Shown one piece after another: positions 44,134 through 53,462 of a stretch of 64,000 nucleotides of DNA. Position numbers and translations under genes: made by a program. The notes beneath the pieces were generated by a model that was not told where the DNA came from, ran no database searches, and worked only from the letters and a program-made list of their open reading frames with translations. This DNA is from Bryobacteraceae bacterium (GTDB taxonomy: Bacteria; Acidobacteriota; Terriglobia; Bryobacterales; Bryobacteraceae). Position 1 is the first letter of the stretch. Every line of letters starts with the position of its first letter. Location of the stretch: positions 124,001-188,000 of the forward strand of contig JAHCHE010000015.1 in NCBI GenBank assembly GCA_026129905.1, written 5' to 3'.

Positions 44134-45102
44134 TCACAGCGGCTGCGCGTTCTGTTTGACGTATTCGTCCACGGCGGAAGGCCGCGGTCCGATGTAGTGG
44201 AACTGCTCGGCGTACTTCAAGCCATGCCTGCGCCCGATCTCCTCTTCGTCGCGCAATAGGAAATTCCGCGCGTATTCGCGGTTGGCCGTCCGGTCGTCGC
44301 CGCCGAGAATGGCCAGCCGCAGTCCCTGTTTCGCCAGCCTGTCGCGCAGCCGGATGCCGTTATCGCCGCCGGGTCCTTGCGCTTTGTTGACGCACAGCGC
44401 GTCGATCTTCGTCTCGATGGTTGGCGCGATGTCGACGACGCGGTTCACAAGCTGCGGCCCGCGCGCGTAGTAATACCTCTCGGCGACCCCTTTCGTCTTC
44501 AACCCGGCGGCCATGTGCTCGGGGTAGTCCTTGCTCCCGCCCGACATCCAGCACGCCGATTCCACGGCCAGCGCGGTCACGTAATGATCGGGGTTCTCTT
44601 CGTAGTGCCCCCACGGGTCGTAGCAGAAGATGGTGTCCACCCGCAGGAGCCGGAACAGGAAGATGAACCGGCTGCGCAGTTCGCTGGGCGACACCTCGTC
44701 CATGCGGTGGTTGTTGTAGTTGAGATCGAACGCGCCGACGAGGCCGAGGGTCTTGGCCAGTTCCTCATTGTCCTTCTCGTTGGCCATCACTGTGTCCGCG
44801 ATCGTGCCCGGTCCGGCCATGTCGTCGTTGGTGACCCGGATGAGGTATCCGGTGTAGCCTTCCTCGATCAGCTTGGCGACCGTGCCGGCGGCGAAAAACG
44901 GAATGTCGTCGGCGTGCGGTTGAATGGCGGCCAGCACTTTCCCGGCGTGCGGCTTGCCGGTCTGGGCCCGCTCGATCACCAGTTCTTCGGCGCCGGCCGT
45001 GCCCATCACCGCGCCTCGCGCATACTGCCGGCCCGGACCCTCGCTCTGCGCTCCGTAGGCCGCCCAGGCGGCCGAGCTTCCCAGGAAATGACGTCGATGC
45101 AT
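44134..45102 (-). CDS. PIG-L/LmbE family N-acetyl-sugar deacetylase, exported
   Basis: A 322-residue protein with a Tat-like signal at the N-terminus (HRRHFLGSSAAWAA). The zinc site is PHADD (H63, D65, D66) with H173 in NPDHYVTALA. Family members remove acetyl groups from N-acetylglucosaminyl compounds, as in mycothiol or bacillithiol synthesis, but secreted ones act on unknown sugars. It is followed on the minus strand by no partner gene; upstream is an unknown protein. Confidence 0.85.
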   Translation of the reverse strand: MHRRHFLGSSAAWAAYGAQSEGPGRQYARGAVMGTAGAEELVIERAQTGKPHAGKVLAAIQPHADDIPFFAAGTVAKLIEEGYTGYLIRVTNDDMAGPGTIADTVMANEKDNEELAKTLGLVGAFDLNYNNHRMDEVSPSELRSRFIFLFRLLRVDTIFCYDPWGHYEENPDHYVTALAVESACWMSGGSKDYPEHMAAGLKTKGVAERYYYARGPQLVNRVVDIAPTIETKIDALCVNKAQGPGGDNGIRLRDRLAKQGLRLAILGGDDRTANREYARNFLLRDEEEIGRRHGLKYAEQFHYIGPRPSAVDEYVKQNAQPL

Positions 45103-45150
45103 GTTGCGCTTCCTCCCGCCGCGGCCTTGGGCCGCGTTTGCTGATTTCGT

Positions 45151-45846
45151 TCACCGCATGTAGAACAGGCTGAGCCGCGGCAGCCCCGCCCGTTCCATGA
45201 TCCCGCGGTCCAGGTATTGCTTTTCGAGCATCGCCAGTTGCTCGGCGGTCATCTTGCCGCGGTATGGACGAAGTTGGGCGTCCAGTTCCCGCCGGATCTG
45301 GAACAGGTCCTCCTCGGTTTGCCTCGCGCGGGCGATGCCGACCATCTTGTCCTCGAGCGCGCTCAAACGCTGCTCCAACTCTTCCAGATCGAGGTAGTGC
45401 GATTCGAGATCCGCCAGAATCCGCTCGATCGCCGCCGCGACCGGCTCGTAGGGCGACTCCGGCGCGGCGCGCAGCGCGGCCGCGTTCCCCTCCAAATAGG
45501 CGCGCAGTTCTTCGAGCGAGAACGGCGCCGCGGCCTCCCGCACCGGCTTTCCCGGCGCGGCGCCGGCCATCGCCTGCGCCTCGTCCATCACCGCCTGCGC
45601 GCAATAAGCCAGGGAGTTGATCATCCGAATTCTCGACTTCCTGCTTCGCCATTTCTCGAACGCCTGGTCGATGCCTCGGATCACCGCCTCCAGCGGAACG
45701 CCCGCGTCCTTCCACATCTCCACCAGCGCCCAATCGAGCGTGGATAGCAGAAACAGACCCGTGCCGCGCGCGCGCCGGAAATGCTCTTCTACTTCGGTGA
45801 AGTAGTTGAAGTAGTTGTATTGCCAGTTCTCGTCCGACGGATTCAC
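45151..45846 (-). CDS. conserved hypothetical protein with coiled-coil C-terminus
   Basis: Function unknown. A 231-residue soluble protein: residues 1-85 are helical (WQYNYFNYFTEVEEHFRRAR, LFLLSTLDWALVEMWKDAGV), then a Pro/Ala-rich linker, then a charged helix rich in Glu and Arg (130-215), probably a coiled coil. It overlaps the CoaX stop by four bases (ATGA), so it is probably co-expressed with the pantothenate kinase. Confidence 0.6.
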   Translation of the reverse strand: MNPSDENWQYNYFNYFTEVEEHFRRARGTGLFLLSTLDWALVEMWKDAGVPLEAVIRGIDQAFEKWRSRKSRIRMINSLAYCAQAVMDEAQAMAGAAPGKPVREAAAPFSLEELRAYLEGNAAALRAAPESPYEPVAAAIERILADLESHYLDLEELEQRLSALEDKMVGIARARQTEEDLFQIRRELDAQLRPYRGKMTAEQLAMLEKQYLDRGIMERAGLPRLSLFYMR

Positions 45847-46613
45847 CGGCGTTGGCCGCGCTCCCAGATCAGGCGCAGACCCCGCAGCGTGAGGTCCGCG
45901 TCCACTTCCTTCAAATACCGCGAGCCGCGCGAGATCAGGCGCGCCTGCCCGCCTGTCCCGACAATTCGCATCCCGTCGCCGAGTTCAGCCCGCAGCCGCT
46001 CGAGAATGCCGTCGATCATCCCGATCGCGCCGTGATACAGGCCCGACTGGATGCTGCACACGGTGTTGGTCCCGATCAGCCTGCCCGGGTCGCGAAACTC
46101 CACCATCGGCAGGCGGGCGGTTTTTGCGAAAAGCGCTTCGGTGGATATGCCAATGCCGGCGCAGATGATGCCGCCGAGGTACTCCGCCCGGGCCGATACC
46201 GCATCGAAGGTGATGGCCGTTCCGAGATCGACGATGACGCACGGGCCGCCGTACTGTTGAAACGCCGCCACGGCGTTGACGATCCGGTCGGCGCCCACCT
46301 CGCGGGGATTGTCGTAAAGGATGCGCAGCCCCGTGTCCGTCTCCGAGGTTACGAACACGGCGTCCCGCTCGAAGTATTCGCGGGACATCTGGGCGAGCGT
46401 GGGATCGAGCGGCGGCACGACGCTGGAGACAATGACGCCGTCGATCAGCGAGAAATCGAGCGCCGCCAGCGAGAACAGGTTGCGAAACAGGATGCCCCAC
46501 TCGTCCTCAGTCTGCTCGTGGACGGTGCGGAGACGCCAGCGATGCGCCAGCGTCCCGTCGCGAAACACCCCGATCGTGATGTTCGTGTTGCCGGCATCGA
46601 GCGCCAGTAGCAT
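45843..46613 (-). CDS. coaX: type III pantothenate kinase
   Basis: A 256-residue CoaX, catalysing the first step of coenzyme A synthesis. It opens with LLALDAGNTNITIGVFRDG, the ASKHA phosphate loop with catalytic Asp. NPREVGADRIVNAVAA, VIVDLGTAITFDAV and GGIICAGIGIS are the family blocks; the last substitutes Ile-Cys for the usual Gly-Pro of GGxIxPG. ATG 46613. Confidence 0.94.
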   Translation of the reverse strand: MLLALDAGNTNITIGVFRDGTLAHRWRLRTVHEQTEDEWGILFRNLFSLAALDFSLIDGVIVSSVVPPLDPTLAQMSREYFERDAVFVTSETDTGLRILYDNPREVGADRIVNAVAAFQQYGGPCVIVDLGTAITFDAVSARAEYLGGIICAGIGISTEALFAKTARLPMVEFRDPGRLIGTNTVCSIQSGLYHGAIGMIDGILERLRAELGDGMRIVGTGGQARLISRGSRYLKEVDADLTLRGLRLIWERGQRR

Positions 46614-46637
46614 TCGCCCCGTTCTCCTCGCGCCGCC

Positions 46638-48662
46638 CTACGGCTGCTGCGCCAGTTCGACGTGACCTTTGCGCCCGAGGAATTGGAAGTAGCCGGCGAA
46701 ATCGAAGTCGTCGGGACCGAGTTCCAGCCGCGTCAGGCGCACTACTTCGGCGAGGTTCCGCTTTCCATCGCACCAGTACAGGGCCGTAGCCAGGCGGGTG
46801 TCCCAGGCGCCGGACGGCCAGCCTTCCCGCTGGTCCACCGGGAGGTCGTCGAGCGGGAGCGTTCCGAAGCTCTTTCGCCGAACGATCAGCTTCTCCGCGC
46901 CGGCGAGTTTTGGATCCGGCTTCGGAGGAACCGGCTTCACGGCCTGCGCCAGCCTCAGCGAAGACGCGCGGCGATTGACCGCATCGCGCAGGCGCGCCGC
47001 CTCAGCGCTCCGAAATTCGTCGATGCGTCGTACCGCCGGGCCGACGTCGACTCCGGGCGCGAGCCGCCGCACCGATTCCACCGCCTGCCGCTCCCGTCCG
47101 GCCGAGTAGTCGAGCTTCTCCAGGCCGTCGTGAAGAATCCGGCTCAGCGTCTCGATGTCCGGCGCGGAGAACGCCCGGTCGAGGAATGGTTCCACGGAAG
47201 CCGCAATCTGGCCGTAGCCTCGCGAGAGCGCCAGTTCCGCCAGCCAGGCCGCGTCCGCCTCGTCGGCCGACGCCAGGAAGTACAGGAAAGCCGCTGTCAC
47301 CACGGTAAGATCCTTCAGGGATCGCGGATCCACGTGGTCCGGCGTGTCCGCGCTGTTGTGATGCGTGTGGACGCCGCTGGAACTGTACGGCCACACGGTC
47401 GGGGTCCCGATCGTCGGGTCGCTGAGGAAGCTGTCGGTGCCCATCATGTACGGCGCTTCGTGAAACGGCCGGCCCACCCGGGAGAAATAGTCTTTGGCCA
47501 GCCGCATCGTGAAGGCGTCGACGTACGATTTCGCCACGTGCGGATTCAGGTAGAAGGTGTACTCGGTCTTAGCCAGGTGGTAGAAGCCGGCGGGCGTGTC
47601 GATGCAGATCGCGGCCACCGTGTTGCGGATCCGTTCCGGATTCTCCTGGATGTAATGCATCGAGCCGTAGACCTCGCCCATCGCCAGCAGGCGGATGGAG
47701 CGCCGGGGCCGCGGCAGCTTTCCCGATGCGACCAGCCGCTCGAGCGTGGAGAGCGCTTCGACCATCGCCGCCACGCCGGTGGCGTTATCCTGGGCGCCCT
47801 GCTCGGCGGTGTGCCCCAGCGTAAGCACCTCTTCTTCACTCCCCGTTCCGCGCAGCACGCCGGTGGCATACGGATACGTTCCTTCATACAGGCGGCTGTC
47901 CACCGTCGCCTTGACGCGGACCGTCTTGCCGTCGGCCATCTGCCCGCGCAGCCATTCCGCCTGCCGCGGCGTCACGGAAAAGCAGAAGGGCGTCGAGTCG
48001 CCCTTGGTGAGCCCCCAGCCTTTGTCGCCCCAGGAATTCACCCAATCGTAGGAGTCCTTGAGATCGGGGTTTTCGGTGTCGGTGTTGATGACGCCGAGCG
48101 CGCCTTTCTTCGCCAGCAGCCACTTGATGCCGGAGGGCCGCGCGCTGGTCATCGCGATCTTGCCTCGCAGGTCCAGCTTTTCGATCTCAGAGCGTTTGCC
48201 CTTGCCGATATCGACCACTTCCGCCGTCACGCCTCCGGCCGGCGTCGGGCCGCTCCACATCGCCAGCGAGGCCGGCGCTTTTTGGTAATCCGCCAGCGTC
48301 CGGAACTCCTCTGGCGGGGCGGGCTCGAGCACTTCCAGACGCGCGTCCTTGACGTCCCACGCCAGCGGCGCAGTCCAGTGTCCGGTGCGCGAGACGCCGT
48401 CGGCCGGGGCGGGGACCACCTCCACCGCGCTCAACCCGGCGCTATCCATCACGCGCGCCAGGTAACGGGCGGTTTCATCGAACTTGGGAAACGTGAACCA
48501 GCGGTCGCGCGCGTAGACCTCGTGCATGTACTCCATCGCGCGGTCGTTGTTGACTTCGCCCGCGACGGCGCCGATGACGCTCGCGAGCCTGGTTTCGCCC
48601 GGCGCCGCAAACGTTTGGGCCGTTAAGGCGACAGCGATCGATATCTGAATAAGGCGCTTCAT
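46638..48662 (-). CDS. M28-like zinc peptidase, exported
   Basis: A 674-residue exported protein: signal peptide 1-20, a PA-like insert about 105-260, and an M28 aminopeptidase-like domain. Metal-site candidates are H284 and D292 in GHTAEQGAQDNATG, D355 in CIDTP and H434/H435 in GVHTHHNSADT. The usual AEE pair that carries the general base reads LAMGEVYGS, so the site looks altered (only E330). The C-terminal 200 residues are helical. The open frame extends 25 codons upstream; ATG 48662 gives the signal peptide and overlaps the preceding stop. Confidence 0.78.
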   Translation of the reverse strand: MKRLIQISIAVALTAQTFAAPGETRLASVIGAVAGEVNNDRAMEYMHEVYARDRWFTFPKFDETARYLARVMDSAGLSAVEVVPAPADGVSRTGHWTAPLAWDVKDARLEVLEPAPPEEFRTLADYQKAPASLAMWSGPTPAGGVTAEVVDIGKGKRSEIEKLDLRGKIAMTSARPSGIKWLLAKKGALGVINTDTENPDLKDSYDWVNSWGDKGWGLTKGDSTPFCFSVTPRQAEWLRGQMADGKTVRVKATVDSRLYEGTYPYATGVLRGTGSEEEVLTLGHTAEQGAQDNATGVAAMVEALSTLERLVASGKLPRPRRSIRLLAMGEVYGSMHYIQENPERIRNTVAAICIDTPAGFYHLAKTEYTFYLNPHVAKSYVDAFTMRLAKDYFSRVGRPFHEAPYMMGTDSFLSDPTIGTPTVWPYSSSGVHTHHNSADTPDHVDPRSLKDLTVVTAAFLYFLASADEADAAWLAELALSRGYGQIAASVEPFLDRAFSAPDIETLSRILHDGLEKLDYSAGRERQAVESVRRLAPGVDVGPAVRRIDEFRSAEAARLRDAVNRRASSLRLAQAVKPVPPKPDPKLAGAEKLIVRRKSFGTLPLDDLPVDQREGWPSGAWDTRLATALYWCDGKRNLAEVVRLTRLELGPDDFDFAGYFQFLGRKGHVELAQQP

Positions 48663-49801
48663 AAACCCTGTGACGCGGACAGGCTCAGGCGCGCGCCCGA
48701 CTCCCTGTCCTCGACGATCAATGTTCCTTTTTCCCAACGCACGTCGTCGACCTTCTTCATGCCCTCCGGAGCTTGCGCGAAGAACAGCAGGAAACGCGAT
48801 GTGATCTTCGAACGCGCCGGGAGCCAGCGGTAGGTCGGCGCGCCGAACATCGCGCCCAGCGAGATGGACTCGCGGCGCGGAACGTCGTACGGCTGCGTGG
48901 AAAATTCCAGGCCGCGCGCCAGCGTCCGTCCTTGCGGGTAGTGCTCCCAGATTTGCAGCCAGGGGAACTCTTCCCGCCGGAACAGGTAGCCGATCAACAG
49001 GCGCTTCTCGAGGTTGAGCGCGGTGACGAAGGCCAGTTCCCGCGCGGTATCGAGCAGCGTCGTGGTGTGGTCGAGCAGATCGGGGTTGGCGGGCGCGGCC
49101 CGTACATCGACGAGCTTTCCCTCGTTGGTCGGCGCCATCGGCCAGGTGAAATCCTTGCCGGACGCCAGGCGGTGTCGCGCCGCTTCATCCGGGGGATAGG
49201 GGCGGACCTGGCTGGGACCCGGCGCCAGGTCGACGACGGTCACTTCGGGGGCGAGAAACGGCGAACCGATCGTCGCGTGTTCCGCCCACACGGCGGGCCG
49301 GTCGAACCCGAGCAGGCTCCCCAGTACGCTGTCGACGCGGACGACGTTTTCCCCATCGGCGACGGCGTAACGGCGAGTCAATGTCTCCTGTACCAGCGGC
49401 AGATTCGCCCGCAGCGTCAGGCTTGTGACGTTGCCGGACTTGCCGAAATCGACGGTTTCCCACGGCTGCGCGACCGCCTCGCCGTGTCCCGGCAGACCGG
49501 CGGCGCGCTCTTCCTTCGATACGGGGCCGAAGCCGTCGACACAGACGAAATGCCCCGTGGCGCCCATCCTCCGCGCCTGCTGTCCCATCTCGCGCGCCAG
49601 GCGGGCCGGGTTCCACATCGGGTTGAGCTTCTCCGCGTCGTCCTTCAAGACAAGGCTGGCCATAGCGCCGCCATCGGTGAGGATGAGGAGTTCGAGCTTG
49701 TCGTTTTCGAGTGCGAGCGCCCGAAGGCCCTCGAACTCGGATGTCCTTTGTCCGTACGCCGCGGAAGCAAGGGCGGCCAGAAGCAGAACCGATGCGCGCA
49801 T
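48659..49801 (-). CDS. secreted aldose-epimerase-like (mutarotase-fold) protein
   Basis: A 380-residue exported protein with signal peptide (RASVLLLAALASAAYG). The remainder resembles galactose-mutarotase-fold proteins: LELLILTDGGAMASLVLKDD near the start, GLPGHGEAVAQPWE, VWAEHATIGSPFLAPE and LEFSTQPYDVPRRESI. It is probably a carbohydrate-binding or epimerase-like protein; I cannot confirm catalytic residues. It overlaps the M28 gene by four bases, so the two form an operon. Confidence 0.6.
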   Translation of the reverse strand: MRASVLLLAALASAAYGQRTSEFEGLRALALENDKLELLILTDGGAMASLVLKDDAEKLNPMWNPARLAREMGQQARRMGATGHFVCVDGFGPVSKEERAAGLPGHGEAVAQPWETVDFGKSGNVTSLTLRANLPLVQETLTRRYAVADGENVVRVDSVLGSLLGFDRPAVWAEHATIGSPFLAPEVTVVDLAPGPSQVRPYPPDEAARHRLASGKDFTWPMAPTNEGKLVDVRAAPANPDLLDHTTTLLDTARELAFVTALNLEKRLLIGYLFRREEFPWLQIWEHYPQGRTLARGLEFSTQPYDVPRRESISLGAMFGAPTYRWLPARSKITSRFLLFFAQAPEGMKKVDDVRWEKGTLIVEDRESGARLSLSASQGL

Positions 49802-49899
49802 GGTGCAGTCGATAAGTGATCTTATCAACTTCGAGGGCTTCGGCTTCGGACGGCCGCCGGTCCGGGGCGGGTTACCGCCTCTGTCGGCGAGGCCCCGCG

Positions 49900-50184
49900 T
49901 CAGACGACCCGCAGCAGTTCGCGGCTGCCGGTAATCCAGAGGTCCGTGTATCCCTTTGCCTTTTCGCGGATCTCCGGATCGGTGGCGTACCTTTTAAACG
50001 TCTCCTCAAACGCCGCCGCCGATTCCACTTCGTACTCCAGCACGACGCGATTGAATTCCCCAGTCACGTCGGTGAGAACGCGGTGATTGCGAAGGTTCCC
50101 GGCGCCGGCCATCTCCTTCAGTTGCGCGGCCAGCTTGCCGGCTTGTCCCGGCTTGGCGGTGAAACTGTTACGAACCACGATCAT
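49900..50184 (-). CDS. small dimeric alpha-beta barrel protein (ABM/NIPSNAP-like)
   Basis: A 94-residue protein with the ferredoxin-like pattern of antibiotic-biosynthesis monooxygenase and NIPSNAP domains: MIVVRNSFTAKPGQAGKLA, VLTDVTGEFNRVVLEYEVES and AAAFEETFKRYATDPEIREK. Such proteins dimerise into barrels and act as small oxygenases or ligand binders. No active-site residue can be assigned. It is alone and divergent from the glycosidase gene. Confidence 0.65.
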   Translation of the reverse strand: MIVVRNSFTAKPGQAGKLAAQLKEMAGAGNLRNHRVLTDVTGEFNRVVLEYEVESAAAFEETFKRYATDPEIREKAKGYTDLWITGSRELLRVV

Positions 50185-50293
50185 GCGTGGAGTCCCTCCT
50201 GTAGGGAAACGATTTTATCACCAGGCGCCTTGTTTGAATTAGCGCGCGTTGAACCCGAGTGCGGGAGTGGGAGGCTCGGTGTAGGATTGTTCC

Positions 50294-51718
50294 ATGCGAA
50301 CGCTCGCGGTTATCCTGGCGGGTTTGAGTCTGGCGGCAGCCGCGCCGGATGCGCGCGGCGCTGAGGCCGCGGGCGCTTCCGTCAAAGGACTGAAGCTCCA
50401 GGTGAGCGCGAACGGACGTTACCTCCAGGAGCGGGGAGGGAAGCCCTTCTTCTACCTCGGCGACACGGCCTGGACGTTGTTCAAGCGGCTGACCCGCGAG
50501 GAGGCCGACGAGTACCTCCGCAACCGCGCCGCCAAGGGGTTCACCGTCATCCAGGCGTATGTTCTGCGCGGGCTGACGATCCGCAACGTCTACGGCGACC
50601 TGACAGTCGTCGATCGCGATCCTACGCGGTTCAACGAGCCGTTTTTCCAGAACGTCGATTGGATTGTCAACCGCGCCAACGAGCTGGGACTGGTGATGTC
50701 GCTGGTGGTGAGCTACGGCGAACACGTCAACGGGAAGCAGGAGAAGGTGTTCAACGAATCGAACGCGTACCAGTACGGCAAGCTGCTCGCCGCCCGCTAC
50801 AAGGACAACGCGGTGATCTGGCTCCTCGGCGGGGACCGCAATCCGCAACAGGAAACCGGCACCTGGTCGGCGATGGCGCGCGGGTTGAAGGACGGCAGCG
50901 GTCATACGCAACTGGTCTCCTATCACGGCCCGGGACCGCGCACCGACGCCGGGGGCCCGACCGGCTATTCCTCCTCGTTCTGGTTTCACGACCAGGACTG
51001 GCTGGACTTCAATATGATCCAGTCGGGCCACCGGTGGGCCGTCAAGAACTACGATTTCATCGCCCACGATTACGAGCTGAAGCCGGTGAAGCCGACCATC
51101 GATATGGAAGCCCGCTACGAGAACCATCCGGATGGTCCGAATCCCCGCCGTATGGATGCGCACCAGGAAAGGGAAGCGACCTACTGGGCGATGCTCGCCG
51201 GCGCCGCCGGACACGGTTATGGCTGCAACGACATCTGGCAGTTCTATAATCCCGAGCGGATGCCCGCCCAGGATGACAATTCGTTCCCCTTCGATCGCCT
51301 GCGGGGCACGACGCACTGGAAGAAAGCAATGGATTTCGAGGGCGCGTTTTCCATGGGCACGATGCGCAGACTTCTTGAGGCGCGTCCGTGGTACAACCTG
51401 GTTCCGGACCAGTCGGCGATCCTAGCCGGCCAGGGCGAGGACGAGGACCGCGTTCAGGCGGCAAGGGCAGCGGACGGCAGTTTCCTGCTCGCGTATTTGA
51501 CCTTCGGCAATCCGGTGACGATCGATCTGGAAAAACTGAGCGGCCGCTCGGTCCGGGCGCACTGGTACGATCCGCGGACCGGCGCCCTTCAGCCGATCGG
51601 CGAATTTCCGAAGACCGGGTCGCGGCAATTCAAACCTCCGGCGCAGGGGCCGGCCGCCGACTGGGCGCTGGTGCTCGAGGATCGCGCGAAGAAGCTCGCG
51701 AAGCCAGCCTCGCGATAA
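50294..51718 (+). CDS. secreted DUF4038 glycoside hydrolase (apiosidase/GH140-like)
   Basis: A 474-residue exported TIM-barrel enzyme. Signal peptide about 1-22. LQERGGKPFFYLGDTAWTLF is the DUF4038 opening, followed by VIWLLGGDRNPQ and DMEARYENHPDG, which provide candidate acidic catalytic residues. The C-terminal AHWYDPRTGALQPIG ... WALVLED matches the putative collagen-binding domain that ends these proteins. It probably hydrolyses plant pectin or other polysaccharide side chains. Confidence 0.82.
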   Translation: MRTLAVILAGLSLAAAAPDARGAEAAGASVKGLKLQVSANGRYLQERGGKPFFYLGDTAWTLFKRLTREEADEYLRNRAAKGFTVIQAYVLRGLTIRNVYGDLTVVDRDPTRFNEPFFQNVDWIVNRANELGLVMSLVVSYGEHVNGKQEKVFNESNAYQYGKLLAARYKDNAVIWLLGGDRNPQQETGTWSAMARGLKDGSGHTQLVSYHGPGPRTDAGGPTGYSSSFWFHDQDWLDFNMIQSGHRWAVKNYDFIAHDYELKPVKPTIDMEARYENHPDGPNPRRMDAHQEREATYWAMLAGAAGHGYGCNDIWQFYNPERMPAQDDNSFPFDRLRGTTHWKKAMDFEGAFSMGTMRRLLEARPWYNLVPDQSAILAGQGEDEDRVQAARAADGSFLLAYLTFGNPVTIDLEKLSGRSVRAHWYDPRTGALQPIGEFPKTGSRQFKPPAQGPAADWALVLEDRAKKLAKPASR

Positions 51719-51823
51719 ACGGCTAACCATCGAAGAACCCTATCCGCGTTCCTCCGCCCGCCGCCGTCCCCCGCCTTCGGTCGCCGCGCCACGCCTTGCT
51801 AGGATAGCTGGAAAGGAGAAATC

Positions 51824-53434
51824 TTGGAGAATCAAGGCAGACCGGTCGACGTTCGCCGGCTGAGAGATCACGGCATCCGTAACGCCAATACCGTCTGGTG
51901 GGACTTGTCCACCCCCGCGCTGTACGAGCACGCGCTGGGACGCCACGAGGGACTGATGGCGCACCTGGGCCCCCTGGTGGTGCGCACCGGGCAGTACACG
52001 GGGCGGTCGCCCAACGATCGCTACGTCGTCCGCGAGCCCTCCAGCGACCAGCACGTCTGGTGGGGGAAGGTGAACCAGCCTTTCACCCAGGAGCGCTACG
52101 ACGCCCTGCGCTCGCGCCTCACCGCGTATCTCCAGGGCAAGGACCTTTACGTCCAGGATTGCTACGTCGGCGCCGACCCCGGCTACCGCCTGAAGCTCCG
52201 CGTCATCAACGAACTCGCCTGGCACAACATCTTCGCCCGCAACATGTTCCTCAAGGAACGCGACCGCGCGAAGCTCGCCGGCCACGTCCCGGAGTTCACT
52301 GTTATCGACGCGCCCGGCTTCACGGCCCATCCCGAGGAAGACGGCACGCGCTCGGAGGCGTTCATCGTTCTGAATTTCGGTCGAAAAGAGGTCATTATCG
52401 GCGGCACCGCCTACGCCGGCGAGATGAAGAAATCCGTCTTCACGGTGATGAACTACCTCCTGCCTCCCAAGGGCGTCCTCTCCATGCACTGCTCCGCCAA
52501 CTATGGCGCCGACCGCGACGATGTCGCCGTTTTCTTCGGACTCTCCGGCACCGGCAAGACGACGCTTTCGGCCGACCCCGGCCGCACGCTGATCGGCGAC
52601 GACGAGCACGGATGGAGCGATTCCGGCGTCTTCAACTTTGAGGGCGGCTGCTACGCCAAGGTCATCCGCCTTTCCAGGGAGGGCGAACCGGAGATCTACG
52701 CGACCACGCGCCGGTTCGGAACCCTGCTGGAAAACGTCGCCATCGACAGCGAAACCCGCCGCATCGACCTCGAAAGCGACGCCTTCACCGAAAACACGCG
52801 GGCCTCCTATCCCGTTACCTACATCCCGAACGCGGACCGGGCCGGGATCGCGGGGCATCCGAAGACCATCATCATGCTGACCGCGGACGCGTTCGGGGTG
52901 CTGCCGCCCATTTCCGCGCTCGATGCGCACCAGGCGATGTATCACTTCCTGTCCGGCTACACCGCTCGGGTGGCCGGCACGGAGCGCGGCGTCAAGGAAC
53001 CTCAGGCCACCTTCAGCACCTGTTTCGGCGCGCCCTTCATGGCCTTGAAGCCCACCGTCTACGCAAAGCTGCTCGGCGAAAAGATCGCCCGGCACAAGAC
53101 GCGCGCCTGGCTCGTCAACACCGGTTGGAACGGCGGCGCCTATGGCGTGGGATCTCGCATCAAGCTGGCCTACACGCGGGCGATGGTTCGCGCGGCCCTC
53201 GACGGAAGCCTTGCCGCGACGCCGATGCGGCGCGATCCGGTCTTCGGCGTGATGGTTCCGGAAACGTGCCCGGACGTGCCGTCCGAGGTTCTCAATCCGC
53301 GCGGCATGTGGCCGGATCCGGAAGCGTACGACCGGCAGGCCGCCGTGCTCGCCGGCATGTTCAACGAGAATTTTCGCCAGTTCGCCGAGGGAGCGTCGCC
53401 CGAGGTCCGCGCCGCCGGACCCTGCGCCGGCTGA
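51824..53434 (+). CDS. pckA: ATP-dependent phosphoenolpyruvate carboxykinase
   Basis: A 536-residue PEP carboxykinase that turns oxaloacetate and ATP into PEP for gluconeogenesis. TGQYTGRSPNDRYVV binds substrate, GLSGTGKTTLSADP (239-252) is the P-loop, GDDEHGWSDSGVFNFEGGCY follows with metal-binding residues, and NTGWNGGAYGVG is near the C-terminus. TTG at 51824 is the start: it lies 6 bp after AAAGGAG and gives the family N-terminus. No clear promoter was found in the 105 bp upstream. Confidence 0.96.
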   Translation: MENQGRPVDVRRLRDHGIRNANTVWWDLSTPALYEHALGRHEGLMAHLGPLVVRTGQYTGRSPNDRYVVREPSSDQHVWWGKVNQPFTQERYDALRSRLTAYLQGKDLYVQDCYVGADPGYRLKLRVINELAWHNIFARNMFLKERDRAKLAGHVPEFTVIDAPGFTAHPEEDGTRSEAFIVLNFGRKEVIIGGTAYAGEMKKSVFTVMNYLLPPKGVLSMHCSANYGADRDDVAVFFGLSGTGKTTLSADPGRTLIGDDEHGWSDSGVFNFEGGCYAKVIRLSREGEPEIYATTRRFGTLLENVAIDSETRRIDLESDAFTENTRASYPVTYIPNADRAGIAGHPKTIIMLTADAFGVLPPISALDAHQAMYHFLSGYTARVAGTERGVKEPQATFSTCFGAPFMALKPTVYAKLLGEKIARHKTRAWLVNTGWNGGAYGVGSRIKLAYTRAMVRAALDGSLAATPMRRDPVFGVMVPETCPDVPSEVLNPRGMWPDPEAYDRQAAVLAGMFNENFRQFAEGASPEVRAAGPCAG

Positions 53435-53462
53435 AGCCGTCGTCCGCGGTACTATATTCACC

